In this document: positions 1 to 10,643 of the stretch, in pieces
Position numbering within the stretch: position 1 is the first letter of the stretch
Layout: the number at the start of each line of letters is the position of its first letter
DNA from: Hyphodiscus hymeniophilus
Lineage: Eukaryota > Ascomycota > Leotiomycetes > Helotiales > Hyphodiscaceae
NCBI GenBank assembly: GCA_016508695.1
Contig: VNKQ01000012.1
Location: 1,178,001-1,242,000, forward strand
Direction of reading: 5' to 3'
DNA length: 64,000 bases
The notes under the pieces: generated by a model
The model's database searches: none
Seen by the model: the letters and a program-made list of their open reading frames with translations, nothing else
What the model was told of the DNA's origin: nothing
Made by a program: the position numbers and the translations under genes

Positions 1-736
1 CTGGGAATCGAGAGATTCCGCGAGACCATCTTCGCGACGACCAAGGAGGAGCTGACCAAGGAGGGCTTCGAGAAGCATGACAGGCATGTGGGGCTCGACG
101 CGCCGCTGACAGAGGAGGAGATGAGCCTGGGCGAGGTGAAGAGGAAGGAGGCGGAGGAGGGGAGGGGCATGGCGGAGCGGAAGAGCCATGTCAGCTCTGG
201 GGTGAGCATGCCTGTGAGTGCTGAGGCACTGAGTGCGTTGAAGGGGCTTGTGGGGGAGGGGGCAGATAATCTGGTGCAGTTGGTAAGCTATGCCACCTCG
301 AATATATCTGGAAGGTGTTGTTGGGATTAGAAGTGAGGGTTGACACGAGTAGAAAATCAACATTGCCGCAGAGTCCATGGAGCTAGCTACGACATCTTCA
401 ACACCCATCACTGCCCTCTCGTCAACCATCTCGCCCACGGAACCTCGATACTCGTTCTACCGCTATGCACATACCCACCAAGGCGAATCTTCCTCCCCGA
501 TACTCTTCATCTACACCTGTCCCTCAGGTTCGAAGATCAAGGAGCGCATGCTCTATGCCGCATCCTCGCGCTCTGCACAACAACTTGCTGAGGCCGAAGC
601 CGGCTTGACCATTGCGAAGAAGATCGAGGCAAGTAGTCCAGAGGATATTACACAGGACAGCATTGATGAGGACTTGCACCCCAAAGTGGAGCTCAAGCAG
701 GCTTTCTCCAGACCCAAGCGGCCAGGGAGGAAATAG
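1..736 (+). CDS. Twinfilin, C-terminal part (5' end outside window)
   Basis: Actin-monomer-binding protein with two ADF-homology domains, acting in cortical actin turnover. The window opens inside the gene, in frame 1. The visible protein holds the end of the first ADF-H domain or linker and most of the second domain. The second exon reads YSFYRYAHTHQG and then SGSKIKERMLYAASS, which is the conserved actin-binding helix region, and it ends in a basic KRPGRK tail typical of twinfilin. Exon 1 runs 1-282 and exon 2 runs 374-736. The 91-nt intron starts GTAAGC at 283, ends AG at 373 and is phase 0. Start codon and N-terminal half are missing. Cofilin and coactosin also have ADF-H domains, but the linker plus the basic tail favours twinfilin. 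Confidence 0.85.
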
Positions 737-1119
737 ATAGTGATCGGCCTGTGAGTCACCTAAAAGTTTGGATATCATTAGAAGACGGTATGTATGCCGG
801 TGAGGAGCGGCTCGACTATGTTGTGTTGTGGACGCTATGCTAGGCTATGCTTTGACAACCAATACAATACACCTATTCACCTCAAATAGACGAATATGAT
901 AAGCAGATCCAAAAGTTGACGCCGTTCTCAATTCCAGTCACCTATGCTCAAATACCAATAAGCAGATCTGGCCGTCTAAACCCCGGCTTTTGTCATGCAA
1001 AAGGATGATATTCAGAAAATCAACAACTTCCAAAGCGCATGGCACAGCACGCATGCTATACCTTAGTATCAAGTTGAAGCCTTGACCCCCCCGGATTGGA
1101 TGATCAACCATTGAGTACT
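737..1119. other. Intergenic, tail-to-tail 3' regions
   Basis: This stretch lies between the stop codons of two convergent genes, twinfilin on plus and the mitochondrial carrier on minus. It is AT-richer than the exons on both sides. No coding frame or RNA gene was recognised, so it probably holds both 3' UTRs. Confidence 0.6.
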
Positions 1120-2642
1120 TTATTCCTCATATTTGCCACCGACTAGAGGCACTGTACTGTTTTCTAGTCTCTCCTTCAGGTACTCATAGACGGTAAAGGT
1201 GACGGCTTGGCCGGGTGCTACGCGCATGATTCGCGGTGTGATTCCCTTGTAAAAGGCGTGGAAACCTTCTTGTCTATTCACTCCATTAGCCTGTATTCGA
1301 TTCCTATCATTCACTTCATGCTTCCTCCGCCATCCAATCCCCACCTGGCTCACCACTCTCCCCTCGGGCCATACAAGGAAGACTCACTTAAACATATCCC
1401 TGGCAATAGCCGTGATCCTATTCATCGCCGTCTCGCCTGGCATCGCAGGCGTCTTCTGCAGCCTCGTCTTGATCGTATCGATGGGTGCGTTGGAGAGAGG
1501 GCCCATTGCCCCTGAAACCAGGCCGATAAGTGTCGTCTGGTAAGAGGGGATGGGAGAGTCGGCGTATTGGGGCTGCCATTTTTGGAGGAGTGCCTTGAAC
1601 TCGGTGTAGGCTGTGAAGTTCACTGCTTGGTTCGATCCTGAGGGTTGGTTGCATTAGTATATTTGAAGGCTGCGGCTAGAGGGTTAGGGGTTATGGTAGG
1701 GAGATTTGGGGAATTCGAGGAGATTGGGAATACGTACCTTGACGCAACGCGGTCAGGGATACACCACGATATATCGCACCAAATCCTTCTTCTTTCAGAA
1801 CGGTATACAGGGCGTGGGCGGCGTTTCGGTATTTGGGAATGTCGAGGGGGTCAGCCATGCTATGGTGTTGGGCTTGGAGACGGATCTTGATCACTTCCAT
1901 TGGTGTCACAACTGCGACTGCTTCTGTGACTCCTGCTGCTAGACCGGCTGTTGAAGGGATTGTTAGCAGGATTCTTTAATTGTCCCCAGTATCTTTCCAA
2001 TTTAGCTTTGAGAAATTGATTCGGGCAAAGCTAGCTGTTCGCACAAAACTCCCAGGTTGCCAAATGCATCCAGAGAAATTGTGGACAAACACAGGATTTG
2101 CTTAATGAGCACCGAAAGGAAATACTCACCCAGAAAAGTAGATTGGCCACTAACATGCCCACTATCATCCGCTAGCAGTTGTTTATACGCCTCAAAACTG
2201 GTAAATCGAATCGCCATCTTGGGCACAATGCCCGTCATGACAGCTCCTAATCCCTTATACAACCCTAAAGGAGTTTCCCTTTTCGCAATCTCCATTCCCG
2301 TGGCTACGAAGCCACGTTTCTTGGCCCCTGGCGCTCGCGCTCGACGGGAGAGTTGCATGCGGACTTTGATGGTATCTGTTTATGGCATGTTAGTCCCAAC
2401 TCCAAATTGTAGCTTTTTGGTTTTCTCAAAGGGAGAGAGTTGAGAAGATCCCAGACATACCTAGCGGATGACACACAAGAGCTTCCATCATACCAGCAGT
2501 GCCTCCAGCTGTTGGTTGGTCAATTAGCATGTGCTTCTGACTCAGAAACCATTCAAACTCTGGGATGGAGCTCACCGATCAGATTCGTGGCCGCAGAAGC
2601 TGGCTTCTTGCCATGTTCGCCTTTTACACTTTTCGCAGACAT
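1120..2642 (-). CDS. SFC1: Mitochondrial succinate/fumarate carrier
   Basis: Inner-membrane carrier that exchanges cytosolic succinate for mitochondrial fumarate, linking acetate, ethanol or fatty-acid use through the glyoxylate cycle to gluconeogenesis. The spliced protein is 324 residues, a normal carrier length. All three carrier repeats carry the signature: HPLDTIKVR near residue 37, TPMEVIKIR near 135 and APIDTIKTR near 239. The segment around RLQAQHHSMADPLD is what I recognise from the Acr1/Sfc1 subfamily. Exons on minus: 2642-2576, 2508-2461, 2375-2130, 1947-1738, 1637-1388, 1273-1120; total 975 nt, all phases agree. The start is the ATG at 2642 (MSAKSVKGEH); the frame extends further upstream but reads as 5' UTR. 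Confidence 0.93.
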
Positions 2643-3900
2643 GTCGAGGCGTGGTTTGGGTGGAGTGTGCGCTTTGCGCCTGGTGTTGAGGATTCGGGTC
2701 AATGGAGACAGGCGTTCCCTTGCAATCTCCAGAGCAACAAAGATCCTAGATTTCCTATAAAAAAAATGGGTAGATGCGAATTGAACCAATTCATGAGTGG
2801 TCGAGCGAGCAATACAGACAGAGAAGAGAAGTAAGAACGAAGGTAAAAGAGAGAGGAGGCTGGGCGTAGCATATGATGTTTCTCGGGTGCCAGCTACTGA
2901 GCTACCGCGGTGGTGGGATCTATTGGCTGACTGGACCGATCGACATCCGCGGCAGTCTGGAGAGAGCTCTCTCTGGCCTGGACTGTGGAGACTGAGTGTG
3001 GCGGCAGATGTGTGATGTTGTTGCCAATGGAACTTAGCTCGGCGCAGCGGGAGTGAAGGGAGTGGCAGGAGACGAGGGACAGAAAGAACCCAGGGTCCAA
3101 TGTTACTGTACCAGTGAAAAGGAATATACATATATATATATGTATATATACATAACTTTGGGGTCTTTTGTCTGTAATTAAAATGAACCTAAATCCTGCC
3201 TGCAAGCAGAACTCTGGGAGCATGGTAATATGATTACCGCAATTCTTGGTGAAGATAGAAATTACTGTAAGTGAAAGAATGAATTCGTTGTGTTGCTTTC
3301 GGCTTCTGACAGGCCCGGTGACGTCGCTGCACCCGGTCTACCGAAACGCGTGCATGGAGCTGAGCTTGTGAAAACGTGGGGTCGGGCGACTTCGCATACT
3401 GTCGGAATTTTGAGGGACGAGGGGATGTTCACTTTCGGTTGGGGAATGAACCTCGGCCCAGAAAGACAACAAGTCATGTGATACTCAATCAGGTGACTAT
3501 CGCTGTCATGTTATGGCGGATTCAGGTACCAAAATCCTCTATCCTCTTTTAAATTTGAGGCAAAGAGGCAACTATCTTTTCAACTCTTCGTAAGAATACG
3601 GAGTAGCCTGACCGGGAAGAGCAGTCTCGGGTCGGATGTCCTCTCGCATATTCCGGGTACGAGTAGCGGGGCAAGGCTGTTATCGGGTTTGCTTACCTGA
3701 TCTACGTGGAACTCCGCAAGGCTGAGAAGGCAATACAATGTCAGGCGCAGAGTCCTACGTACAGTTCCTGTGTGGGGAGAAAGGTAATTTCAAATAGAAA
3801 GCGCTGTATCAAAAATTTGAAGCATTTGCGACTCTCAGGACTCGGATTTTATCAAGCCCGAATACTCGAGTATCTTAGACCCGTGGTGCCTTCAACGAGA
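2643..3900. other. Intergenic region, divergent promoters
   Basis: Upstream region shared by the carrier gene on minus and the Zn2Cys6 gene on plus. It holds an alternating AT microsatellite around 3127-3152. Small open frames at 3262-3481 on both strands resemble no family I know. A reading frame in line with the Zn2Cys6 exon is open from 3706, but it has no ATG before 3901. Confidence 0.6.
3127..3152. repeat. AT dinucleotide microsatellite
   Basis: Run of alternating TA/CA steps, seen directly in the upstream region of the mitochondrial carrier gene. No function is implied. Confidence 0.8.
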
Positions 3901-5074
3901 ATGCTGGTCCAGCTGAGTACCACACGTCGTAAAGCGTGCACTACCTGTGTCCAAGCAAAACGAAGATATGATTTGAGACTTCCACAATGCAGCAGGTGTG
4001 CAAAGCGGAGCTCCGTCTGTCAATATGTGAGCCTGTCCGGGTGCTACATAGACACTTGCTACATAGACCCTTGGCGGATTCTTTGCATGGCTCTGACAGA
4101 TACAGGGACCGCCTCCTGACTCCATCGTGGAAACACGAAAGCAAGTCATGGATCTTGCTGATCATGATCTGAACGGAAGCTCTTTGGAAATGCACCCGGT
4201 CCACGGCTTTTCACCGGACGCTATGCGAATTGAAGGTGCTTTTGATATTGTTGTTTCCGCCGACTTTGACCTCTTCCCTCTCGACTCCTTTCCCTTCCCA
4301 GAACGCCAGATAGCCAGCCCCTCGCAAATAGAATTCTGCATCGACCAGTTCAGAAGTCTGATACGAAAGGTAGTACAGCAGAATCGATCACCCTTCATTC
4401 ATCACTCTTCGTACCAGCACAGCCCACCAATCATCTACCAGGACCTCCTCGACACAGCAGCTTTGTACTTACGAAAGACGCCTCAAAACCAAACCATTAT
4501 ATTCTCCATGCTCGACAGGGGTGTGTTCACTCTACTTGGATCGCAAAGATCCAGCGCGTGGTCGGGGAAAGAATATCTACTCGGCGTCCAGGCACTCACC
4601 ATCTACGAAATCATTCGTCTCTTCGACGGCGACATCCGGCAACGGGCGAACGCGGAGCGACACCTAGAAGTCCTCGACACATGGACCCTCCAACTCAATG
4701 CCACGAGCAGCATCTTCTCCAACGACAGCAGCGCAGAATCATGTTACCGGCGCTGGGTTTTTATCGAGAGCGCCCGACGGACCGTCCTGATGTCCGTCAT
4801 GCTTCCAGCCATTTATGCTCTGAGCAAGGACGGATACTGTACTTCTGTGCTTCTGATGGCGGCCCTGCCCATGTCCATAGACGGTGCGCTGTGGGATGCG
4901 CCCGATGAGTGCTGGTGGGACTGCACGCATGGGGATGGAGGCGCTCTAGTCACGTACCAGGAGTTCGAGAAGCTATGGAACGGCGGCGGCGAGATCTATA
5001 CGGACACGTTCGAGACGATACTGCTCGCTGCTTGCAGGCATAATCTGAGACGGCTACCAACCGTGACTGTGTAA
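3901..5074 (+). CDS. Zn2Cys6 transcription factor lacking one zinc-ligand cysteine
   Basis: Putative nuclear fungal regulator of the Gal4 type, 364 residues. Exon 1 is 3901-4026 and exon 2 is 4106-5074; the 79-nt intron starts GTGAGC, ends CAG and is phase 0. The cluster lies at residues 13-40: C13, C16, then Y23 where the third cysteine is expected, followed by C30, C33 and C40. The spacing is otherwise canonical, CxxC-x6-[Y]-x6-CxxC-x6-C. After the junction comes GPPPDSIVETR, a common continuation of this domain. The rest is a helical middle region with YRRWVFIESARRTVLMS, typical of fungal-specific regulatory domains. The ATG at 3901 is the first in frame; the frame is open further upstream without ATG. 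Possibly a decaying or repurposed factor; target genes cannot be told. Confidence 0.75.
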
Positions 5075-6151
5075 TATACATCACTTGATCGATAAGTCGG
5101 GTCGAGGTATTCACCGCGTGACGAATTTCGATCCGATTGAATGCTGTTTCACTACAACCACAAGCTGTCTCCCAGCTCAATGCTTTAGCATTGCTGTGGG
5201 CGGTTCTGATGCATCTACAGAATGTATATGTACGTTTTTTGCTGGCAACAGCGAAACAGCGGAGCTGCTCTTATGAACTCGCCACACCTCCTCGACTGAC
5301 GATAACTTGCAGTTGCTGAGAGCACTTGGCGTTTCAGAGATGCTCAACTGTAAGCTTACACTGAATTGAGCGGATGGGGATTTTGACTCAGCGATGGAAA
5401 CGGTGCTGACTTTGTCTGCGAAGTTGTGGGTACGGGACGCTAAAACAGTCTTGAAAGGCTTTGGACAGGATGGCACGGCTTGTCTGATGGATTTCTTGAT
5501 GAAGCCTGAGCGATGGATTTGGCAGAGAAGCATAACTTGCTTCCCTATTTGGGGGAAATTTAAAGATTAGAGGATACAATTGAGGCTTTTGAGTAGATCT
5601 TGAGGCAAAAACCGTAGGGAGATTTGTGATAGGAGTGTAGAAGAGACAAGTGAAAGTGTAATCCATAACATCACCGAATTTGTTGATGTCCTCCATGTCA
5701 CTTGACCCTAGGTGGCAGAGGTTGATTTGGATTGGAAAAGCAACATACAAAAGGAACAGCCGTTGAAAGGGCATATACTGCCAGGTGAAAGCTATTACAT
5801 AGGCATACAAGTGTATGTATTGACAGCAATACCTTTGACTCTTGAATCTAATGAAATCTGGCTATTTGATGGCAGAGCATTAGGGACCGAACAAGAAACG
5901 AGCAACCAACATCAGTATCTTTTCTGAAAAGGTCGAAACACTTGTTTGAGGATACAAATGCAAGTGTGTGCGGAGAATTCAAATAGAAAGAGTCGGCTGA
6001 GAAACACGCTACGGGACGGCAAAGAAGCGATTCGCGTCAAACTGTACTTCTACGTTCAACCGCGTTTTCCCCCACCATCAAGATAACTTTGAGATAGATT
6101 CTCCGTTCACAATTGATTAATAGAGCTGTTATCCCTTCTTCAACCGAAATA
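5075..6151. other. Intergenic, no gene recognised
   Basis: About 1.1 kb between the regulator and dihydrofolate reductase. A minus-strand frame at 5388-5810 (140 codons) has no recognisable domain and is probably chance. The last stretch before 6152 is the promoter of the reductase gene. Confidence 0.55.
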
Positions 6152-6859
6152 ATGTCAATATCGCCAAACGCCCCATCACACACAGCGTCAATCGATACTG
6201 AGTCCACCATGGCCCCTCGAGAACTCACCCTGATAGTAGCAGCGACAAGCAAAATGGGCATCGGACTCGGGGGAGGACTACCCTGGAAGGGGTTAAAGAA
6301 AGAAATGGCCTACTTCGCCCGTGTGACTAAGAGAGCTCCCTCCAGCGCAAGTATTCCCCTTTCCGTACCTGAGCTCTAACTGACAGGTATTTCGCAGACC
6401 ACCAATACAGTAATAATGGGACGAAAAACCTGGGAAAGCATCCCGACCCGCTTCCGACCCCTCAAAGACCGTACGAACATCGTCATTAGCCGGAATCCTT
6501 CTGCAGAGTCCTGCTCTGGTGGTATACTAGCCAACTCAATCGAGAGCGCTCTGGAGTCCATACCTGAGGGTGGTGCAGAGAAGGTCTTTGTGATAGGAGG
6601 AGCACAAATATATCGAGAGGCGTTGCAGAAAGCCCAGGCGAAGAGAATACTGCTCACGAGAGTTTTGAGCGATTTTGAATGCGATACTTTCTTCCCCATT
6701 ACACTGGGAGAGAATGGGAAAGGGGAGGGGTGGGTAAGAAGGACTAAGGAGGAATTGGATGCTTGGGTTGGTGAGAGTGTCGTCGAAGGCACGCAGGTGG
6801 AGAACGGGACGAGTTATGTCTTTGAGATGTGGGAACGGATTGAGGACACTACTGTTTGA
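6152..6859 (+). CDS. Dihydrofolate reductase
   Basis: Reduces dihydrofolate to tetrahydrofolate with NADPH, needed for thymidylate, purine and methionine synthesis; target of antifolates. The N-terminal strand LTLIVAATSKMGIG and GGLPW are the substrate-site start. VIMGRKTWESIP, RTNIVISRNP, VFVIGGAQIYREAL and a final YVFEMWER complete the family pattern. Splicing is not fully settled. A 36-nt intron at 6351-6386 keeps the frame, giving APSSASISQTTNTVIMG and 223 residues. A 75-nt intron at 6323-6397 also keeps frame but deletes part of the conserved RVTKRAP segment. The start is taken as the ATG at 6152; the ATG at 6209 lies in a stronger ACCATGG context and would give a shorter N-terminus. Confidence 0.9.
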
Positions 6860-8662
6860 AAGACTCAAGGGCCATTCATCTCGAACAGTGAAATGTGTTT
6901 GCAGCCCGTTTAATCCGTCGGGAGGACCGACGCACGAGCAGGCATCGATTGAACATGGGGCTCAGGACTGCCGCCCGCTCATTAAGACTGCCGAGCATCG
7001 AGGTTTTAGGAGCTGCTTTTCGTCCATACTTTCTTGGCCCGCACGTCATTCAGTCGAAGAAGTGATCTCGCATCTCGAAGGGGCTGCTCAAGAAAGTGGC
7101 GCTCTGGCTCATCAAAGGAACTGTACTGCCCGCACCTGTGATTCGGTGGGACAATCAACGTCTCATTATTTTTGGGAAACCGTGTCAATTCCGTTTCCTC
7201 CTGCGTATCGGAAGATTGGAGGCAATGATTACACCATCTTTCTGTTTCACAACAATGCCAGCATGCCAGCAAGAAGCCCGCTGGTTTATCTCGCCTTGAA
7301 TACCACCCTCTCTATCAAACCGCACATTCATATCAAATGCCGGTGTCTTCCAGCAGCTCTGTCCTGCAAGTTCGGGCTGCCAGTATCTTAGTCCTGTCCG
7401 ACAGTCACAGAAAAGTAATAATCTCACAACATGAAACACTCGCCTCGCATATTCAGGTTGATGTTTGTGGTTTTCGAAAATCGGAGGTTGCAATACCACT
7501 GCTTTTACTGCCCTTCCCAGAAGATGCATCCCTCGAAGCTTGTGGAAAGCCCCGCCATATCACAGAACAGTGGGTTCCTTCAAAATAATGAGAACTCTTC
7601 CAAGCTAACGTGAGGATCAGGTTTGTAAGCATCCGAGGTCTACAGGTCACAAGAGAACAGCTTTTCTGCCAGAAGTGCGTGTCGGTAGACAGAGCGACTT
7701 TGATACCATTTACCAGTCATCAAAATGGCTTCTCCCTCACCATCAAGCACAGAACTTCGGACGTAAATAAATCTGTTCCTGCTCTCGTTCGAATCGAAGA
7801 TAGACTAACGCCATTAGGAATCACCTGTCGACAACTGCTATTGTGAACCTCTGTCGAGCATTGTCCTCTGTGTCGGTGTCGGTGTCGTGGCCTACATTGT
7901 TGTCGGTCGACAGATCTTCGTTGTCGGCGACAGCAGCTGAAGGGGGGGGGATCTGAGGCCAGTCCTTGATCTGGTGATTAGAGTCGTCACAAATAAGACA
8001 GCCTCCAGGAATGCCATTCATTCTTAGACCCTTTCCCTGTTCCCACAGGAAGTGGAACGCCTCCGTGATAGCGGGGAAATCTCGAATTGCAGGTTACGAT
8101 TGAAATGGCGATGTGCCACCTTACTTATACAAGGAAGTTTAGTGAGTGCATGGCTTCTCTCGCACTCTGTCCGTCGCTTGTTTAGTAGGCATGAGGTGGC
8201 TTCCATTGCGCCCAAACTATCTCCCCTCACTCATTAAGACTCCCCTCTATAATTCTACTTTCTATTCCTTTATAAAAGGGAGCTATAAAGTATATCTAGG
8301 GCAATAGCATCAAGTACGCCTCAAGCAGATTATAACTTCTAGCTATTATTATGGTAAATAAGCTTGAGAACTCTACCTTCACGGCATAGAAGGGAGCTTA
8401 TACCGCTTTCAATTGTGTTTCGATGTGTTTCCCTTCGCAGTCGCCATTCCAATCGTACCCGAATCGCTCTCGATCTCCCCAACCTTGTACCTTGTCTTGA
8501 AAGTGTTCAAAGCTCAGGATATTCTGTAGCGACATACAGGCTCGAAGCCGTTAGCAATGAGGTTAATCGGCTCCGGGTGTAAATCACATAAAACCCAAAC
8601 TCAAAAACAGCCGCTTCGCTTTGTTGGACGCGTACACTACGTACAAGCATGGAACTTTCTCC
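6860..8662. other. Gene-poor stretch with a possible coding relic
   Basis: About 1.8 kb with several short open frames on both strands, none recognisable. It contains the degenerate zinc-knuckle-like frame described separately (7821-8095, minus) and an AT-rich block near 8238-8350. The part next to 8662 lies downstream of the ankyrin gene. Confidence 0.5.
7821..8095 (-). pseudogene. Possible relic with a broken zinc knuckle
   Basis: The minus strand is open from about 8095 to 7821 and reads DFPAITEAFHFLWEQGKG, then CLICDDSNHQIKDW. This matches the CCHC knuckle spacing C-x2-C-x4-H-x4-C, except that the last cysteine is a tryptophan. An acidic DTDTDTED tail follows. CCHC knuckles occur in retrotransposon gag and in nucleic-acid-binding proteins. 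No convincing start or neighbouring exon is visible and an AT-rich block lies upstream, so I read it as a fragment of a decayed gene or element. Confidence 0.3.
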
Positions 8663-9985
8663 TCACCTATGCGATAACTTTAGGAGATTCCCTTCCCATG
8701 CTTTGCGTCCTTCAACCTTTTCATCATCCTCTTTTTCCTCTTTGCTCAAATCCTTACAAAGCTTTCCTTTCCAAAATGTCTCCATGCTTTTCCATTTCCC
8801 TGCGCAGACCTTTGGTGGTTTCCCACTAGCCCCTTTCTTGAGCAAGAAATCCACGATATCTTCTTTCCCTGACAGGGCAGCGACCAGGACCGCATTCATG
8901 CCAGTCTTGTTTTCTGCGTCCAAGCTCGCCCCACCATCGATCAATATTCCACACATCTCTAAGTGTCCTAAAGCAGTGGCTCTCATCAAACAGGTCGTGC
9001 CCAGCTTTCCCTTCCAATTAACATCCGCACCCTCTCTGATCAACTTCCGCGCCAAATCCTGGAAGTCAAAAGTCAAGGCCTGAAATAATGCCGTGCAATC
9101 ATCTTTCTCCCCAATATAGGGTAAATTGATATCCGCGCCATATTTCAGCAACAGATCTATCAGCTCCGTGTTACCATATCGCATAGCGCTCATGATAGGA
9201 GGCACTCCAAGTGCAACACTGGATCTCGCGTTGGGGTTTGCGCCTTTCTCGAGGAGCAGAGACGCGGAATCGAAAGAATTGACTCGACACGCAAGTTGCA
9301 GAGCCGTTCCTCTACCACTCGCGGTGTCGATCATGGCCCCTTTCTCCAGGAGGAGAGAAACGAAGTGAGGGAAGCCACTAGCAGCAGCTGCGTGCAGAGC
9401 AGTAGTTTCTCGCATGCCGCAAACAGAGTGGATGTTTGCGCTGTTCTGCAGGAGGAGATCCACTATCTGGGGTTGATTGTGACAGATAGCTATCAGGAGT
9501 GGCGTCTGATTGTTTTCGTCGCGGGAATTGGTGAGAGCGCCATTCGAGAGGAGAATTGATGCTCCCGAGACAAGCCCTAGGTGTGCCGCCAAATGGAGTG
9601 GTGTGTAGCCAAGGTAGGTATGGGCGTTTATTAGATCGGTATCGCGAGCATGGAAGGTAATGAGGTTATCATTGTGAGTCTTGAGAGCATGGATCAAAGG
9701 ATTGTCGTCTTTGGTGGGAGTAGGAGAGCTATAATCGAGGTAGGCGGGGAGAGCTGGCCAGGATGCAATTGTTCGTTTGATCAAAGTTTTGTGGTGTATC
9801 TGGCAAATTGGAGTGTTGGTTTGGCACTTTTGGCAAATACACACAATAGTTTCGAGGCACTTTTGACAGCCATAGTGGGACTCGGTCGCTCCGATATGTT
9901 CTTTGTATCGCGTGCATCGGGAATACAACTGTGAGATGGATCCCCTTACCATCTCGCCAACTCCTTTATCATCTCTGACACCCAT
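8663..9985 (-). CDS. Ankyrin repeat protein with a Cys-rich N-terminal segment
   Basis: A 440-residue protein from the first in-frame ATG at 9985 (MGVRDDKGVGEM). The N-terminal quarter has a CQKCLETIVCICQKCQ segment with paired cysteines that could bind zinc. From about residue 120 to 410 there are at least eight ankyrin repeats, seen as repeated TPLHLAAHLG, TALHAAAASG and VDLLLQNSAN type units with 30-35 residue spacing. The tail is charged (SKEEKEDDEKVEGRK). Ankyrin repeats mediate protein binding, so no specific role follows. The frame stays open upstream to about 10119 with plausible coding but no ATG; an upstream exon may exist, with a possible CTCTTAG acceptor just beyond. Confidence 0.75.
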   Translation of the reverse strand: MGVRDDKGVGEMVRGSISQLYSRCTRYKEHIGATESHYGCQKCLETIVCICQKCQTNTPICQIHHKTLIKRTIASWPALPAYLDYSSPTPTKDDNPLIHALKTHNDNLITFHARDTDLINAHTYLGYTPLHLAAHLGLVSGASILLSNGALTNSRDENNQTPLLIAICHNQPQIVDLLLQNSANIHSVCGMRETTALHAAAASGFPHFVSLLLEKGAMIDTASGRGTALQLACRVNSFDSASLLLEKGANPNARSSVALGVPPIMSAMRYGNTELIDLLLKYGADINLPYIGEKDDCTALFQALTFDFQDLARKLIREGADVNWKGKLGTTCLMRATALGHLEMCGILIDGGASLDAENKTGMNAVLVAALSGKEDIVDFLLKKGASGKPPKVCAGKWKSMETFWKGKLCKDLSKEEKEDDEKVEGRKAWEGNLLKLSHR

Positions 9986-10643
9986 CTGAGCGAGAGACAG
10001 TGCTGGATCCTTTCCAGTGGCAGGGCTATACTCAGGAGGGTCATCTTTCAACGGTGAACGTTCCACCTCCGTCCGCGCCTCGACTTTTCCTGCATCATGA
10101 ACGGGCCCTTGCGTATCCGACTAAGAGACTCGGTCTTTGGAAAGGTTGTAGGAAGATAAATCGCAGATTCCTCAGATACACCTGAATTTATATTTTGTCT
10201 CATTCAGGTTCAGCCGTGGTGGATGATCTCATATTGCTTCGCCGCCGGTCGTACTGGTTAGATTGGTCGATGGCCAATCAATGCATACTGTACTCGGTGA
10301 GATGGTGACCCATTAGAATAAAGAACAACAGCCGGCTCGACATGGGAGGATCATAACATTTACAACGGCTGGTCAAAAAAGCCGCGAGTTTCACTCAGGT
10401 AAATTGCCCTGTTTGACAATAAACCTCGAATTTACTGCAATTGAGGTCGGCCTCGTGATGGCAAGAGCAGAAAATTAAGTTAATATGAGCAATAGTCCTC
10501 TAGCACAATTACTAGGAGCACGAGCAATTCATTTAGAGAAGGGCATTTGTATCAATAGGCACTGGCACGCAGCTTCGTTCGGCCGAATGGCCTGTCTGAT
10601 TTGGAGTACTCGTACATGTTGGGCACTTTTTCTCGCCCATCTC
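9986..10643. other. Upstream of ankyrin gene / downstream of tricalbin gene
   Basis: It includes about 130 nt that remain open in frame with the ankyrin protein (to about 10119) and may belong to an unresolved 5' exon. The rest holds no recognised gene. The stop of the next minus-strand gene lies at 10644. Confidence 0.5.

Noticed and set aside
2553..3131. 192-codon minus frame extending the first carrier exon upstream
   Set aside because: The conserved protein begins at MSAKSVKGEH (2642); the upstream text is non-conserved and reads as 5' UTR.
6759..7391. 210-codon plus frame over the end of dihydrofolate reductase
   Set aside because: Overlaps the reductase in another frame and has no recognisable protein content.
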